NCBI GenBank assembly: GCA_022606135.1
Contig: JABYQN010000002.1
Location: 1,674,001-1,738,000 of the forward strand
Length of the DNA stretch: 64,000 nucleotides
Source of the DNA: Fomes fomentarius
Lineage: Eukaryota; Basidiomycota; Agaricomycetes; Polyporales; Polyporaceae
Direction: 5' to 3'
A program made the position numbers and the translations under genes. Below the pieces are notes generated by a model. That model was not told where the DNA came from, did not search any database, and was given only the letters and a program-made list of their open reading frames with translations. Of the stretch, positions 47,976-59,219 are shown in pieces. Numbering within the stretch: the first letter of the stretch is position 1; each line of letters begins with the position of its first letter.

Positions 47976-50096
47976 TTACATGGATGCCTTGCGCGTCCTG
48001 AAAGACACCTCTCCGCTCGGGGAGGGAAGCACCGAATGAGCCCAGTATATGTTCTTCGGCCGCTCGCCGTTCCCCGCCATCTTGAGGTCGTAATTGATCA
48101 CGATGTACGCCAGCATCGCCTTCAGCTCGTTCGCAGCGAAGAAGCGTCCCGGGCTGCCCGTACAAGGCAGTCGCATTTGGGATTGTGTTAGCAATCAACG
48201 ATCAAGCATGGGGGGGGGGGGGGGGGGAGGGGGCGCAATAGCCCTCAGAGAGTCGGAACCAGACGTACCATGCGTGCCTTCCGTGGCTGAACGGAATGTA
48301 CTTGGGTGAGGTGTTGACGTATTGATGTTTCGTGCTCTCGCCCTCGGCCTCACGCATGCGCGCGAAGCGGAAGCCGTCGAATGCGTTCGCGTCGGCGTAG
48401 TTCGTCTCGTCGACGTGTGTGCAATGGGCCGCGGCCGCGATGACCGTGCCTCTGGGTATGAACGTCCCGTCGTTGAATGTGATATCTTTCATCGCTTTCC
48501 GCGTGACGGTAGCTTACAGGTTGGAATGTCAGCAATGTATATGCAGGTGTGCATACTGAACAGTAGCGCACTGAGTCCGGTGTTGTGACGCATGCTCTCT
48601 TTGAGGAAGCTGTCGACCTTCCACATCTTGGTGAGTGCCCCCTTCGTCCAACCTTCTGCAGCAATGATGGGTTCGACCTCGTCTCTGAGGGGTTGAAGAT
48701 ACTCGGGGCGAAATGCAAGATCGTAAAGGGCCTGAGTAATGGTCTACAACATACGTATCAGTCCATCTTCTCATTCATTCAAATCAGAAGTAAGTACGCA
48801 CCGAAGTCGACGTATGGATAGCAGTGAAGTTGGTTAACAGAACCCTCTTTGCAGCCCCAAAGTCAACATTCTTCCTGCTCGCAGCCTCCTCTAGTATCCG
48901 CTGGAGTAAATCGTTCTGTACGTGATATGAGTCAGCTGCGCGACATTGTGCGATTCGAGATACAAGTGTACAGGTTTGTCTTCCCAGCGATCGCCGAACT
49001 CTTCCATCTTCGCTCTTCGTTCTTCGAACAAAGGCTTTAGGTACTCGCAAGCGAGAGCTACAGCCTTTCTAGTGTTACCAAACATACGACCAACCGGACT
49101 ACCTAAACCCTGTCAGCAACCGACTTCACCATGAGATTTTTTGACATGGCTTACGCCTTCAGCGGCTGGGGAAGCAGGGTGGTAATGATACTGTCCTTGA
49201 TCACGGTCATCGTGAAAGCGACGGCGAGGTCGAGAAAATTCTGGTTCCGACCTGTTGGAATGGGTCAGCGGCGCTCGTTGGTAGCGAGATGAAGGACTCA
49301 AGGCGCACACATAGGGAGACCGACGAATGCACGATTGCTCGCCTGGGCTACTATTTGTTCCAAGGTCCTCATAACGTTCACAGTTACCCATTCTGCGAGC
49401 GCGGGTGAGGTCGACTGTAGAACCCGTGTACGACTGAGTTGACCTACCGTCGCCCTTGGTGGGAATGTGGCGGCTCACGGCAACTTTGATCTCGTCTATG
49501 ACATCAGGAAGAATAGTAGGGAGGCTTCTCAACAGTTTCTCCTTAATAATTGCGATATGGTACGGATCTTCAATCCAATCTGTGCCAATGGTATGCTTCA
49601 ACTGCATAAGCTGGAAGGGCTCGTCAGCCTATGCCAGACTGAAACTGTAGCACAGCACTTACTTCTTCGACACCATCTACAAACGAGAGCTCCTCGTCCG
49701 AACGCTTCTGGAGCTCGTCGATCATCCTCGACCCCGACACGATCACCAGCCATTGGTCGAGCGTTGCAACCTTAAACGCGGAGTTGAAATACTGGTTACA
49801 AGTAGGGATATTAGCATCCGAAGTGTGAGGCTAGGCCAGATGGTACCTTCTGGTAACCCTCCTCAACGAGTGCCTTCCCATTTAGGATGAAATTGAACGC
49901 TGCGAGGTACGATAGACCGGGAGCAGAAGGTCCCCCGAGTGTGGGTATCTTGCGGAGCTGGAATCTCATCATATAAGGATGTCGAATTATGGCCGGCACA
50001 GGCATGAGAGCTCACCGGATCGATCTGCCATCGGACCACATAGGCCACTGTGAGGATGATAACACAGGTGAAGAGGAGTGTCTGTATATCCTCCAT
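47976..50096 (-). CDS. Cytochrome P450, ent-kaurene-oxidase-like family
   Basis: The minus-strand gene starts MEDIQTLLFTCVIILTVAYV (membrane anchor), then KIPTLGGPSAPGLSYLAAF. It continues with FKVATLDQWLVIVSGSRMID, EWVTVNVMRTLEQIVAQASN, RAFVGLPMC and RNQNFLDLAVAFTMTVIK. The I-helix is NFTAIHTST, the K-helix motif KESMR, and then FDGFRFARMRE, where Gly replaces the usual Pro. The haem loop is FSHGRHACPGRFFAANELK. It ends VSFRTRKASM. The last intron, which splits the haem-ligand Cys codon, contains a run of 18 C on the coding strand. The gene appears intact, though sequence accuracy around that run could be poor. Confidence 0.87.
48210..48227. repeat. G18 homopolymer in a P450 intron
   Basis: Eighteen G in a row on the plus strand, followed by A and five more G. 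It lies in the last intron of the P450 at 47976-50096, between the donor after HA and the acceptor before PGRFF. Confidence 0.9.
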
Positions 50097-50843
50097 CGTT
50101 GGTCAGTGGGGAAAACGACAAGGAGTGCGTGAGACAGGTGCAAGCACACCGCATGTCGAGAGTTATTTATATGTATATGCTGGGATCGGTGTCAGTACCA
50201 ATCAAGGTTTGTTCGTTCAACACTGGCGCCCCACTTACCGTCGAGCTTGGTATCATCGACCTCTGTTCCCCCTCCTTATTGAGACCTAGAGATCTGGTCA
50301 TAGAACGTTTTGTGGTATTTTCTGATACATGAGAGCACGAAGGCGAGATGTGGATTCATATTTGGAAAAGCCACCTAGGAACACGAGTGTCGACTAGAGG
50401 ACATACCTACTACTTACCCCGCGTCTCTCAGGATTGTGTTGTACAATCTATACTCCATTTTCCGAACGCGTGAGTAAACCCCCAGCTCACGAGGCGGAGA
50501 GGACGTCGAGAGACGATCGACCATGTTTTTCCTTCATACCGCTGCAGGGGCTGGAGGCGTCCAGGATCAGTGAGGACATACGCAGCACTCGTCTAAGTAG
50601 GAGTGGATTCCCACCAGAGCGGAGGTAGTATTCATTTCCAGGTGCAAAGAGTGGTCATGTGGTAAGAAACTGTTCAACCGCGGCCGTAACGTTACCATTG
50701 CCAACAGATCATGACATCATGTTGCCAGTTGGTCGATCTAGATCTCCTTCCAGTACCGACGATGGACAGCGCTCTCTGAGTCTCTCCCCGACATCCACGA
50801 CGGTTTCTGTGACGTTCACGGCCCCTTCCTGACTCTATGCTAG
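50097..50843. other. Intergenic, divergent promoters
   Basis: About 750 bases between the third minus-strand P450 and the glycosyltransferase-like gene. No gene recognised. Confidence 0.45.
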
Positions 50844-53236
50844 ATGCCGTCTAACCATCCGCTTCCGGACATTCTGGTCTCTGGCCCTTCGCGAGGCTCC
50901 GACTATCGCGTCCTAACTCCCAGGACTCCACATTCTCGCGCTGGTCGCGCAGAAGAAGGCTTCACCGAAGTCGAGCTACACGCGTTTCTAGACGACGAAG
51001 CCAATGATTATCGAAGCCAATTGCAGCAGCAGTCTCAACCGCTTCTCTCCCAGGGCTACCGGAGTCGTGGAGACGAGCATGATGTGGCGAAGAAGGCAAA
51101 CGCGCGGTCAGTGAAGCACTGGCTGTCCCTGGGCAACCTTCCTCTCATAGGCGGCTCTGCATTGGCCCTAGCTCTCCTAATCCTCATCGCTGTTTCCTAC
51201 ACGGACCCTGCGAGACTCGAAGGCGCTTTGCTGGATAAACCTGTTGAACTCGCCGCGGACACGACACCCTCGATCGCAAAAGCAGCGTCGTCGGTGTCAC
51301 CAACATTGCCTCATTCCCTACCGCAGACCCCCACCCGGACGGCCTCCGCGTCGGCTCATCCCCAAAAATCTCCTCAATCCCCGATAACTTCCCTTTCCAA
51401 CGATGGGCATCCTATGGAGCATGGATCCACGCGTCTGTTCATCAAATACCAGAACTATACCCAGTTTCCCCTTACCGGAGACCAATACCGAGACGAATGC
51501 AGCAACATGATGAAATTTATGCACCACGGGGACTTCTGGGACGTTCCCCCGCATGGACCGCTTGACATTGAACATCATGAGGACGAAGTCGAGGGGCCCG
51601 AAGGAGGGAAGACGAAAGTTTGCTCGAATACTATCACGTACATGCTGGATGGTCACGTCGGTCTCCTTGCTGATCTTGCGTTATTGGCTCAGACCGCCGC
51701 GCTAACTCGAGAAGTGTGTTTCGTCTTATCTATGTCCTCTCAGTGTCGCTCATCTATGCACAGCGCAATGCTACCCTACTCATTGACGATACTTATTGGA
51801 ACCGCGGCAAGTGAGTCTCAACTGTACAAGATAGGCGCGCGAACTCGGAGCTGACCATAGACGGCAGATGGACGGACTACTTCGAAGATGTCCGTACCCT
51901 TCAGCCAGGTCCGGAACCTGGCTGCCATCCACCGCCCCCAGACGGTAAGTCTATAGGGGATTAAGTGGCCACCAACAACCAATTCACTGTCCTTGCACAG
52001 AGCTTGTCGCATGTCCCCGAGTAGTAAGGTGCGCAACCTAGTATTCTTAGGATTCTTGTAACTCATGAGCGCGTGCAGACACTGGGTAGGTGTCCCTTCG
52101 ACGACTTGTTTATAATATGAATCCGACAATCGTGTGTAGGTCATTAGCTCAAGAACTGCAATGTTCCATTTGGGCCATGCTTTTGGTGAAGAGTACGAGG
52201 AAGGGTCAGTCACAATGTTCAATTCATGTCATCGCACCACTCATCGCTCTGCATACCCAGTCACGGACATCATCTGAATCGCCTCAAAGGCATTTTCGGA
52301 CGCGCGCTCACTTCATTTGGTGACACAATCCGACCCAACATGCGCATGGACGAGTTGATTCGCGCCGCTCGCGAAGAGCTTGCCTCAATGTTATCGATGC
52401 CGTCTCTGCCTTCCCGTTCAACAACTCAGGACGAAGCCCCCTCACTCGATAATCGAGACTCTGGGCCTGATGAGTCGCCGAGAAATCTTGCCCTCTATAT
52501 TGGTGTGCACATACGACGTGGAGACCGTGACCCCTTCTCTCAGCCATACTATCCCGACGGCAAGATCCCGGTGGATAAGTTCATCGACGGCGCACGCAAG
52601 ACCTGGGACAAATTCTATGGCAACACGTCCACGCCGGAGACAGTCGTTGCGGGCACGGATTACAGCGATATTGGGGACGCCGTCGTAGCGCGCGACTTCT
52701 CCTTGCATCCGGATGGTTACCCTGCGCCGCCTATATTGTGGCTCGCTTCGGACTCGCCGCCCGTCGCGGGGGAGTTCGTAGCTAATTTTTCGGCCGCGAC
52801 TGCCATATTCTCGCTTACGCACAGCACAAAGCCCGAATTGAAAGCGCTTGCCCCCGCTCACGAGTACATCCAGGCGGAGTTCAACAAGGAGCCGGTTGAA
52901 GAAAGAGCGCGGTTGACGAGGGGTATGATTGTGGACTTCGCGATGTTGAGCGGGTTGTGGGCGTCGCCGGGAGACATTGTGCCCGGGGCGGCGGTATGTG
53001 GCATGGGGTGCGTCCTTATCGCCACACTTGGTGGATCGTCACTGACCTCTTCTGCATGGTACAGGTCGAATGTCTGCAAGATGGCTGCGCTTGGATTTGG
53101 GTTTGAGCGCGCGTTCGGGTTCGACGACGATGGAGATTACTATATGGGTGATCCGAACCCTGAGCGGGCACGCTGGGTGGATGTGGATAATGCTGGGAGG
53201 ATCGTCCCTGCTTGGAAAGCATTTGAGTTCCACTAG
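50844..53236 (+). CDS. Type II membrane protein, putative fucosyltransferase-like glycosyltransferase
   Basis: Exons 50844-51713, 51764-51810, 51868-51944, 52001-52028, 52079-52085, 52140-52204, 52261-53007 and 53065-53236 sum to 670 residues. A 95-residue cytoplasmic N terminus precedes one transmembrane helix (LIGGSALALALLILIAVSY) and a Ser/Pro-rich stem, the usual Golgi type II layout. The lumenal part includes NATLLIDDTYWNRGKW, TAMFHLGHAFGEEYEEG and YIGVHIRRGDRDPF. The HxRRGD motif matches the nucleotide-sugar-binding Arg motif of the Fut8 / O-fucosyltransferase superfamily. The C terminus has SNVCKMAALGFGFERAFG. Donor and acceptor sugars cannot be told. The 7-base exon at 52079-52085 is predicted. 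An alternative that skips it and splices after ACPR also keeps the frame. Confidence 0.7.
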
Positions 53237-53500
53237 CTCGAGCGCATTGTATCTAGGATTGTGTTGCTGTTGAATTAGGCTGTCATTTATCCTTTATGCG
53301 GGATGACGTAAGGAGGCGATATGTATCTCACTAACCAATCATGGGTCGCTTTCTCCGTGGGAACCCTCGTTTCATGCAGGTTACGTAACAGTTCTATCAG
53401 GCACCATCCATCATCTCATCCACCGTACTTTTGAACTCCAGTGGTAGCTATCATCAAACGACTGACTTTGTGTCCAAACTCTGATGTGTGTCACTAGACC

Positions 53501-54888
53501 ATGACCCGACTCCCCATCGATGTCATACACTTGATCATGACCGAAGTGGAACTAGACGAGAGCAAGGAAACACTTCTGGCATGCTCATTGGTCAGCCGTG
53601 CATGGCTTTCTCCAAGTCGCTCTCATCTGTTCCGTGCGGTCAAGATTCATGGATGGCAAAAATCATTTGCTGCATTTGACGAGTTCCTCGGCGCGGCGCA
53701 GCATGTCAGCGAGTATATTCGCGACTTGGCCCTAGCAGGCGACTACCGGATTCTCACACCGGGATCTGTGGACCCCCACATGGTCACCGCATACGATACT
53801 CTACTAGAGGTTGAGACAGTGCATTCAATACTCTTGAAGCTCCCCGCCCTCCGACGGCTTTGCCTCGAGAATCTCCGGCTCGTTGGATCCCTTCTTATGC
53901 CTATACAAGACCGTCCCCCCTCGTGTCTCTCACTGTCGAAGGCGTTCCAACGACCTCACATCCTCATAGCAACCTACGGGGACTTCTTCAGATCGTCAGT
54001 CTCTTCTCCTCTATTGGTGTCCTTGAAGTCGTGTCCGGCAACGCCACGGCTGAAACGGAAACTGCAAGTGAGGGTTTACCCGATGATGAACACCTCAGTC
54101 TTGCTTGTCCAGTGCACATTCATGCCTTGATTCTGGATCAAATCAGTCATAAGGTTCTCGCCATCCTACTTCGTGCGATAGGGGAACGCAATCGCGCGAG
54201 CGCATCCCTAGATTCACTCTCCATCGCGCTAGGCGGAGCGGGCGAGGCCATCGACGTGGTGAACGACTATCTGCGAGCCTCCGGGTCTTCGATCAAGCGT
54301 ATCAGTATTGATCACTCCAGTTTGTTCGGTCATCGCGGACATACAGGTGAGCAGTTTTCACAAACATCAACGAACATCCCTGACCTCGACTTGCTTTGGA
54401 TCATGCCGCTACTTGTACTAGGGAATCTGATCAAACTACCACTCCCGATGTGCCCCAACTTGACCTCTCTAACGCTTCCTCTGCATGGATGGTCGGTTGG
54501 TGGCCGCGATCGAGCGAGATTCACCGACCATTGTGTCCATGTCTGCGCCGAACTGCTGGGTCCCGATCGTCCGCTGCCTGCATTGGAGCAGATCTCGCTC
54601 CTCTTGGCGTTCTTCCATGCCCACGAGGCCATATACTATAAGCTAGACAACGCCCACGTTGCTATACTCGATCGCGCCATGTCCGATGTTCCGACACTGA
54701 AAGCATGCACGTTTGTTGCGAGCTTCTTGGTCGACACGGTCAAATCAGGCCCCGAATTCGAGAGGACAGGAGAGGCGTTGATGCAGCAGTTGCCCAAGTT
54801 CCGAGCAAAGGGCGGAGTCACCAAGGTCCAGCACGTTTTGGTAGGCACCTCTCTATGTGGCCAGATGTTCTGTGGTATCTCAAACTAG
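53501..54888 (+). CDS. F-box-like protein with an apparent one-base frameshift
   Basis: The N terminus MTRLPIDVIHLIMTEVELDE followed by LLACSLVSRAWLSPSRSHLF is the shortened F-box typical of agaricomycete F-box proteins. Leucine-rich segments follow (LPALRRLCLENLRLVG). At a run of six C (53915-53920) the frame must shift to continue as LVSLTVEGVPTTSHPHSNL, which stays open to 54888 with LRLV-like and LTSLTLPLHGW segments. One extra C would restore a single product of about 462 residues. No GT-AG intron of normal length fits. The gene is either recently broken or affected by a sequencing error. If functional it would be an SCF adaptor. Confidence 0.55.
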
Positions 54889-55139
54889 ACCTTCGCATGA
54901 CAGAGCAAACATGTTCCTGGAACTTGGCCCTGACAGGTATCGTGATGGCTCTTCTCCCACTCGTGACTGTCTAACCGCTGCTTCATGAAGCACCCGCTAC
55001 CGCAAAATACTGTTCCCAGACGTCCAGAAATCCGCCCTTCTTTCACATCTGTACAAGCCTTGAAAGAGTTCGCACGTTGTCCGAAGAATCTTTGACTCTG
55101 TGTCCTATATATAAATTTCCTCAGTCGGATGAGCTCCGG

Positions 55140-55610
55140 GCTTGCTAGGACTCACAGTGCCGCCATCCCTTCCACGGCCGGATACTTCCCCACATGGTTT
55201 TCATTCATTCCCATGGTCAAGGCGATGAGCGGGGTGGCCGAGGCATCCGCAATAGACCACTCTCCACATGCGAAGCCCATGACCAGAAGATGCTTGCGGA
55301 ACTCACGCGCTCACGAGCATTCGAGTAGACTCCCTGCGATAGAATACCACTGTCCGTGGAATGCTTCCATGCACGTCGACGTCGACAATGCAACAAGAAG
55401 GCGCGCACGGCACGGCCCACTGGATCCTTCGGGGGCACTGCGCCGCTTTCTAGATACACGTCGGCTGGGAACTCCAGGATGACGAGCGACTCGGAGATCT
55501 TCCTATCCTTCGCGCTCTCGCCTCCCGACGAGGGGCCGTCGGAGGGCCACCACACGCGAGTGCTGGATCCTGCGCACATCGTGCCTGGGTACGTCGAATT
55601 CTGATTCCGG
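55140..55610 (-). pseudogene. Decayed glutathione S-transferase
   Basis: On the minus strand the segment SLVILEFPADVYLESG followed by VPPKDPVGRAVRAFL resembles the end of the GST thioredoxin-fold domain and the start of the helical domain. Further on, in a different frame and after a stop codon, comes GFACGEWSIADASATPLIAL, which resembles the conserved C-terminal helix motif. A frameshift and at least one stop separate them, and there is no start. It lies just left of duplication copy 2. The assignment rests on short motifs. Confidence 0.5.
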
Positions 55611-56702
55611 GAACGGACTCGCTAACCTTTCTGGTAGGGTTCATTCACTTTTGGTTCTGTACCACTCGCGCTTGTCAAGCAAGTCGACGGATTGTGTAGG
55701 GTATCTTCTTCCGGTGCCATCCGTACTCGCAGAGAATATGGAGCGACTTGCGTCATAATGAATGAGAGACATGGACACAGGATCTTGAGCCATGACTAGC
55801 CGCGAACGTGCAGAAACTGAGTTGGTTTTCTTGCGCTCTGGCTTGTTACCTCAAAACCCCTACCGGTCTCTGGTTAAGGTTGAAGTCCTACTCTGATGGG
55901 TTTCCGACGAGCGCGCTCCCTCGGGTCCTCATGCCCGAGGTCAAGTAGCCATATTTCAACCTTGCGATGACTTGCGTGTAAGGTACGGTTTACATGACAG
56001 CTTCTGGACCAATACGCTGACTCAGTAGCTCTCACATTTGGTTAGGCGCATGCTCTTTCAGGAATGGGTTACCATTTTGGTGGCGACGCTTTCGCTTCGA
56101 TGTCTACCGACTCACCGGGGCAAGATGAAAGCTCCCTTTCAACTGACCCTGGTCAATCTCAAACCCGGGGAACATGGTCGTCGTCGAATATAGCAATGTT
56201 ATCTTGAGAGACTTGTGTGGCCGGTTAAGTGAGCAATAGTTCCGTGGTACTATTAGCTCCGTACATTCAAGGCCCTCTTAGACGTTCATCCCAGGCTTGT
56301 CTCTCTTCCCATTGATGAGCGATATGATGCCTGCATTAGCCACAAGTGGAAAAGCTTTTACTACACAGGTCGCATGTCCACATAAGCGATGATTGCGTGG
56401 ACATCGATGCACGACCGTAATGGCAACTTGACTCTCCCCTGAGTCAGCATTGGTGGTCCAAGTTGGTGTATGGCCTTCCAGGTTCGTAGAATGGTGTTTG
56501 CTGACCCACACACGCTAACGTACAGTCGGCCTCCGTAGGCCCGAGAATCCCCAGCTCTCTACCCCAACTCTCCAAACAAGAGTCGCGGCTGACACATGAT
56601 ACCATCGTCCCAACCTCATACTATGACCCACCCGCCAATTCGATAACCCCATTGGAGACGGCAAACCCAGCCTTCCTCAACGCCCTGGCGCCCTATGAAC
56701 GA

Positions 56703-56708
56703 TATAAA
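56703..56708 (+). promoter_or_regulatory. TATA box of P450 copy 2
   Basis: TATAAA lies 43 bases before the ATG at 56751, as in copy 1. Confidence 0.55.
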
Positions 56709-56750
56709 CTTCATGGGGACCCGACTGTTTTCCATCCGCTCATGTTCGCC

Positions 56751-58874
56751 ATGGACGACTACCATGCTCTCCTGTATACGTCGCTCGTGAGTCTCGTTGT
56801 CGTATATATACTACGATGGCGCCTCAATCCCGTAAGCCATGTCTCCCTGTGCAGCGTGTCCGCGGCTCATGATGCTTTTCGATCCGTTTTCCTAGCTAAA
56901 TTCCATACCCACCGTAGGGGGATCCTCCCTGCCGTTGCTCTCTTACTGGACGAACCGAAACTTTGAACGTGACCCATTTGAACATCTCCGAGAGGGCCAT
57001 AGAAAGGTGAATGAACAGGCACGCTGCTTGTCATTATGCACCGACCGATTGTATCATATTGTTCCCTCTAGTACCGGGGTGCACCGTTCAAAATTGCACT
57101 CCAAGGAGAATGGGGGGTCGTACTCAGCGACCCCAAGATGATCGACGATTTGCGGAGACGTCCTGAAGACGAACTCTCCTTCTCTGCACATGTCGAAGAG
57201 GTGCGGATTGCCCAGAGGTATTGGGAACAGACCTTCTGAACCATACAACAGGATTTCCAGATACCTCGTACCCTCGGAGCTGAATTCCACACTGACCCTT
57301 ACCACATCGGCGTTATCCGGAACCAGTTGACTCGTGCACTTCCGCTCGTCCTACCCGAGATTATTGACGAGCTCGATGTGGCGATGCCGACCTACCTTCC
57401 TCTCAAAGGCGATGGTAAGTAGACTGACTCCACACTCGCCGCTTCAGATCATTTCTCCTCAAGCATAACGTCTAGAATGGGTTACCGTGACCATGGTCAG
57501 CACGCTCCAGAAGGTTGTTGCACGAATCAGCAGTCGCGTATTTGTTGGCCTTCCACTATGTACGTATATCGTAATCAGTGATACCCTTGTCGCCCAGCAC
57601 AGTCTAACGTATTACATATTGGAGTACAGGTCGCAATCGGGACTACCTGGACATCGTGGTTAACTTCGCCATCGACATGATCAGCGACAGGAACAGGTTC
57701 ATGGGGTATCCTCAATTCCTGAGATCGTCAGTTATCACGAGTCTTGTCATCAACTGCGATGATGACTGACGCCATAGAGCAGCTTGATAGCTCGGCTCAA
57801 GAGTGACACGGGAAGGAACGTAGGGAAGGCGTCACAATACCTGAGTCCTATATTCGACGAGCGTAGAGTGATGTTGGAAGCGTTTGGAGAGGGCTACAGT
57901 GGTAAACCCGTGAGCCGGACCCTTGGTTTCACTCTCGCAGAACGTTGTTATTTATTTTCGACGTTTCTCCATGACAGAAAGATCTCCTTCAATGGATCTT
58001 AGAGGAAGGCATTCGCCGGGGGAGCTCAGACCAGGCAATGGCTACGCGCATACTACTGACATACTTTGGAGCAGTCGATGCAACGTCCATAGTGCGTGGT
58101 CCCCGCTCATGACTTACATCATTAACCCACGTCATGTCTCGTTCCAGACCCTCACTCATGCGCTGTTCGACCTTGCTAGCATGCCCCGATACATCCAGCC
58201 TCTCAGGAAGGAAATCGAGTCGGTAATCGCAACGGATGGCTGGACCAAGCTATCCATGGATAAGATGTGGAAGCTCGACAGCTTCCTGAAGGAGTCGCAG
58301 CGTTACAACGGTGCAAATTTTGGTACGAACGCCCTACTCAACATAACATCTCACCCCTCCGTCCACTGTGTCATTGACTGATCCCTCTTTCTTAGTCACC
58401 ATGTTGCGGAAAACACTCAAAGATGTGAGGATGAGCGACGGCACAATCATACCAGCAGGCACTACTGTCGGGGCGGCATCATACCTAATCCACCATGATA
58501 GTGCCAGTTACCCTTCCCCAGACATATTCGACCCTTTCCGATTCGCCACCTTGCGCGAATCCGAAGGCGAAGGCGCTAAGCACCAGTTCGTCAACACGTC
58601 CATGAATCATCTCACCTTTGGTCACGGCAAGCACGCTTGGTACGTTATGATGATGAGATAGACCTCGAGGTGTGCAATGAATTTACGTGGATGATTTAGC
58701 CCGGGGAGGTTCTTCGCAGCTAACGAGCTGAAAGCCTTGCTGTGCTACATCCTCATCAATTATGACTTCAAGTTGGTTGGAGATAAGCGTCCGGAGAATA
58801 GGATCCTGGGATATCACAGTTTGCCTAACCCGTCCGGAGAGATGATGTTCAGGCGGCGTCAAGCAGTCGCATGA
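56751..58874 (+). CDS. Cytochrome P450, ent-kaurene-oxidase-like family (duplicate copy 2)
   Basis: Eleven exons: 56751-56831, 56896-57006, 57072-57200, 57252-57414, 57476-57559, 57630-57726, 57783-57909, 57978-58091, 58148-58322, 58396-58639 and 58700-58874. They sum to 499 residues. All junctions match copy 1 and the frame is intact, so both duplicates could be functional. The membrane anchor and IPTVGGSSLPLLSYW are unchanged. The I-helix differs strongly: YFGAVDATSI (293-302) has the acidic residue and Thr of the classical oxygen-activation motif. The K-helix motif is KESQR, then FDPFRFATLRE, and the haem loop is FGHGKHACPGRFFA with ligand Cys442. The altered I-helix and the change from YIPFGHG to HLTFGHG suggest changed activity or relaxed selection. 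Confidence 0.9.
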
Positions 58875-59219
58875 TGCATGAAGTCATAGCTTTGTCCTGC
58901 TGTGGCTGAGAAGTGGCAAGCATTCCTATCACATTAAATTCAATCAATGTATCAGTAGACATGGACATTGAAGAGCGTGCTCGGGCTAGTACTGAGCAGG
59001 AGTATGCGAACCTATATATATATACGTATTGGACGCGTCGACAGACTGTTGGACTCACATAGACCGTGACGTGAAGGACCGCGCGTAGTATTACGCGAAA
59101 AGTCGCGCCCGCATTAGATTCAGTATCAGCACATTCAAGTTGTCACTCACCACTATGCCCTCAATCTCTCCTGTCATGAGCCCTCCTTCCCTCGCCTTTG
59201 CCTCTGTTTTTCGCCTTCG

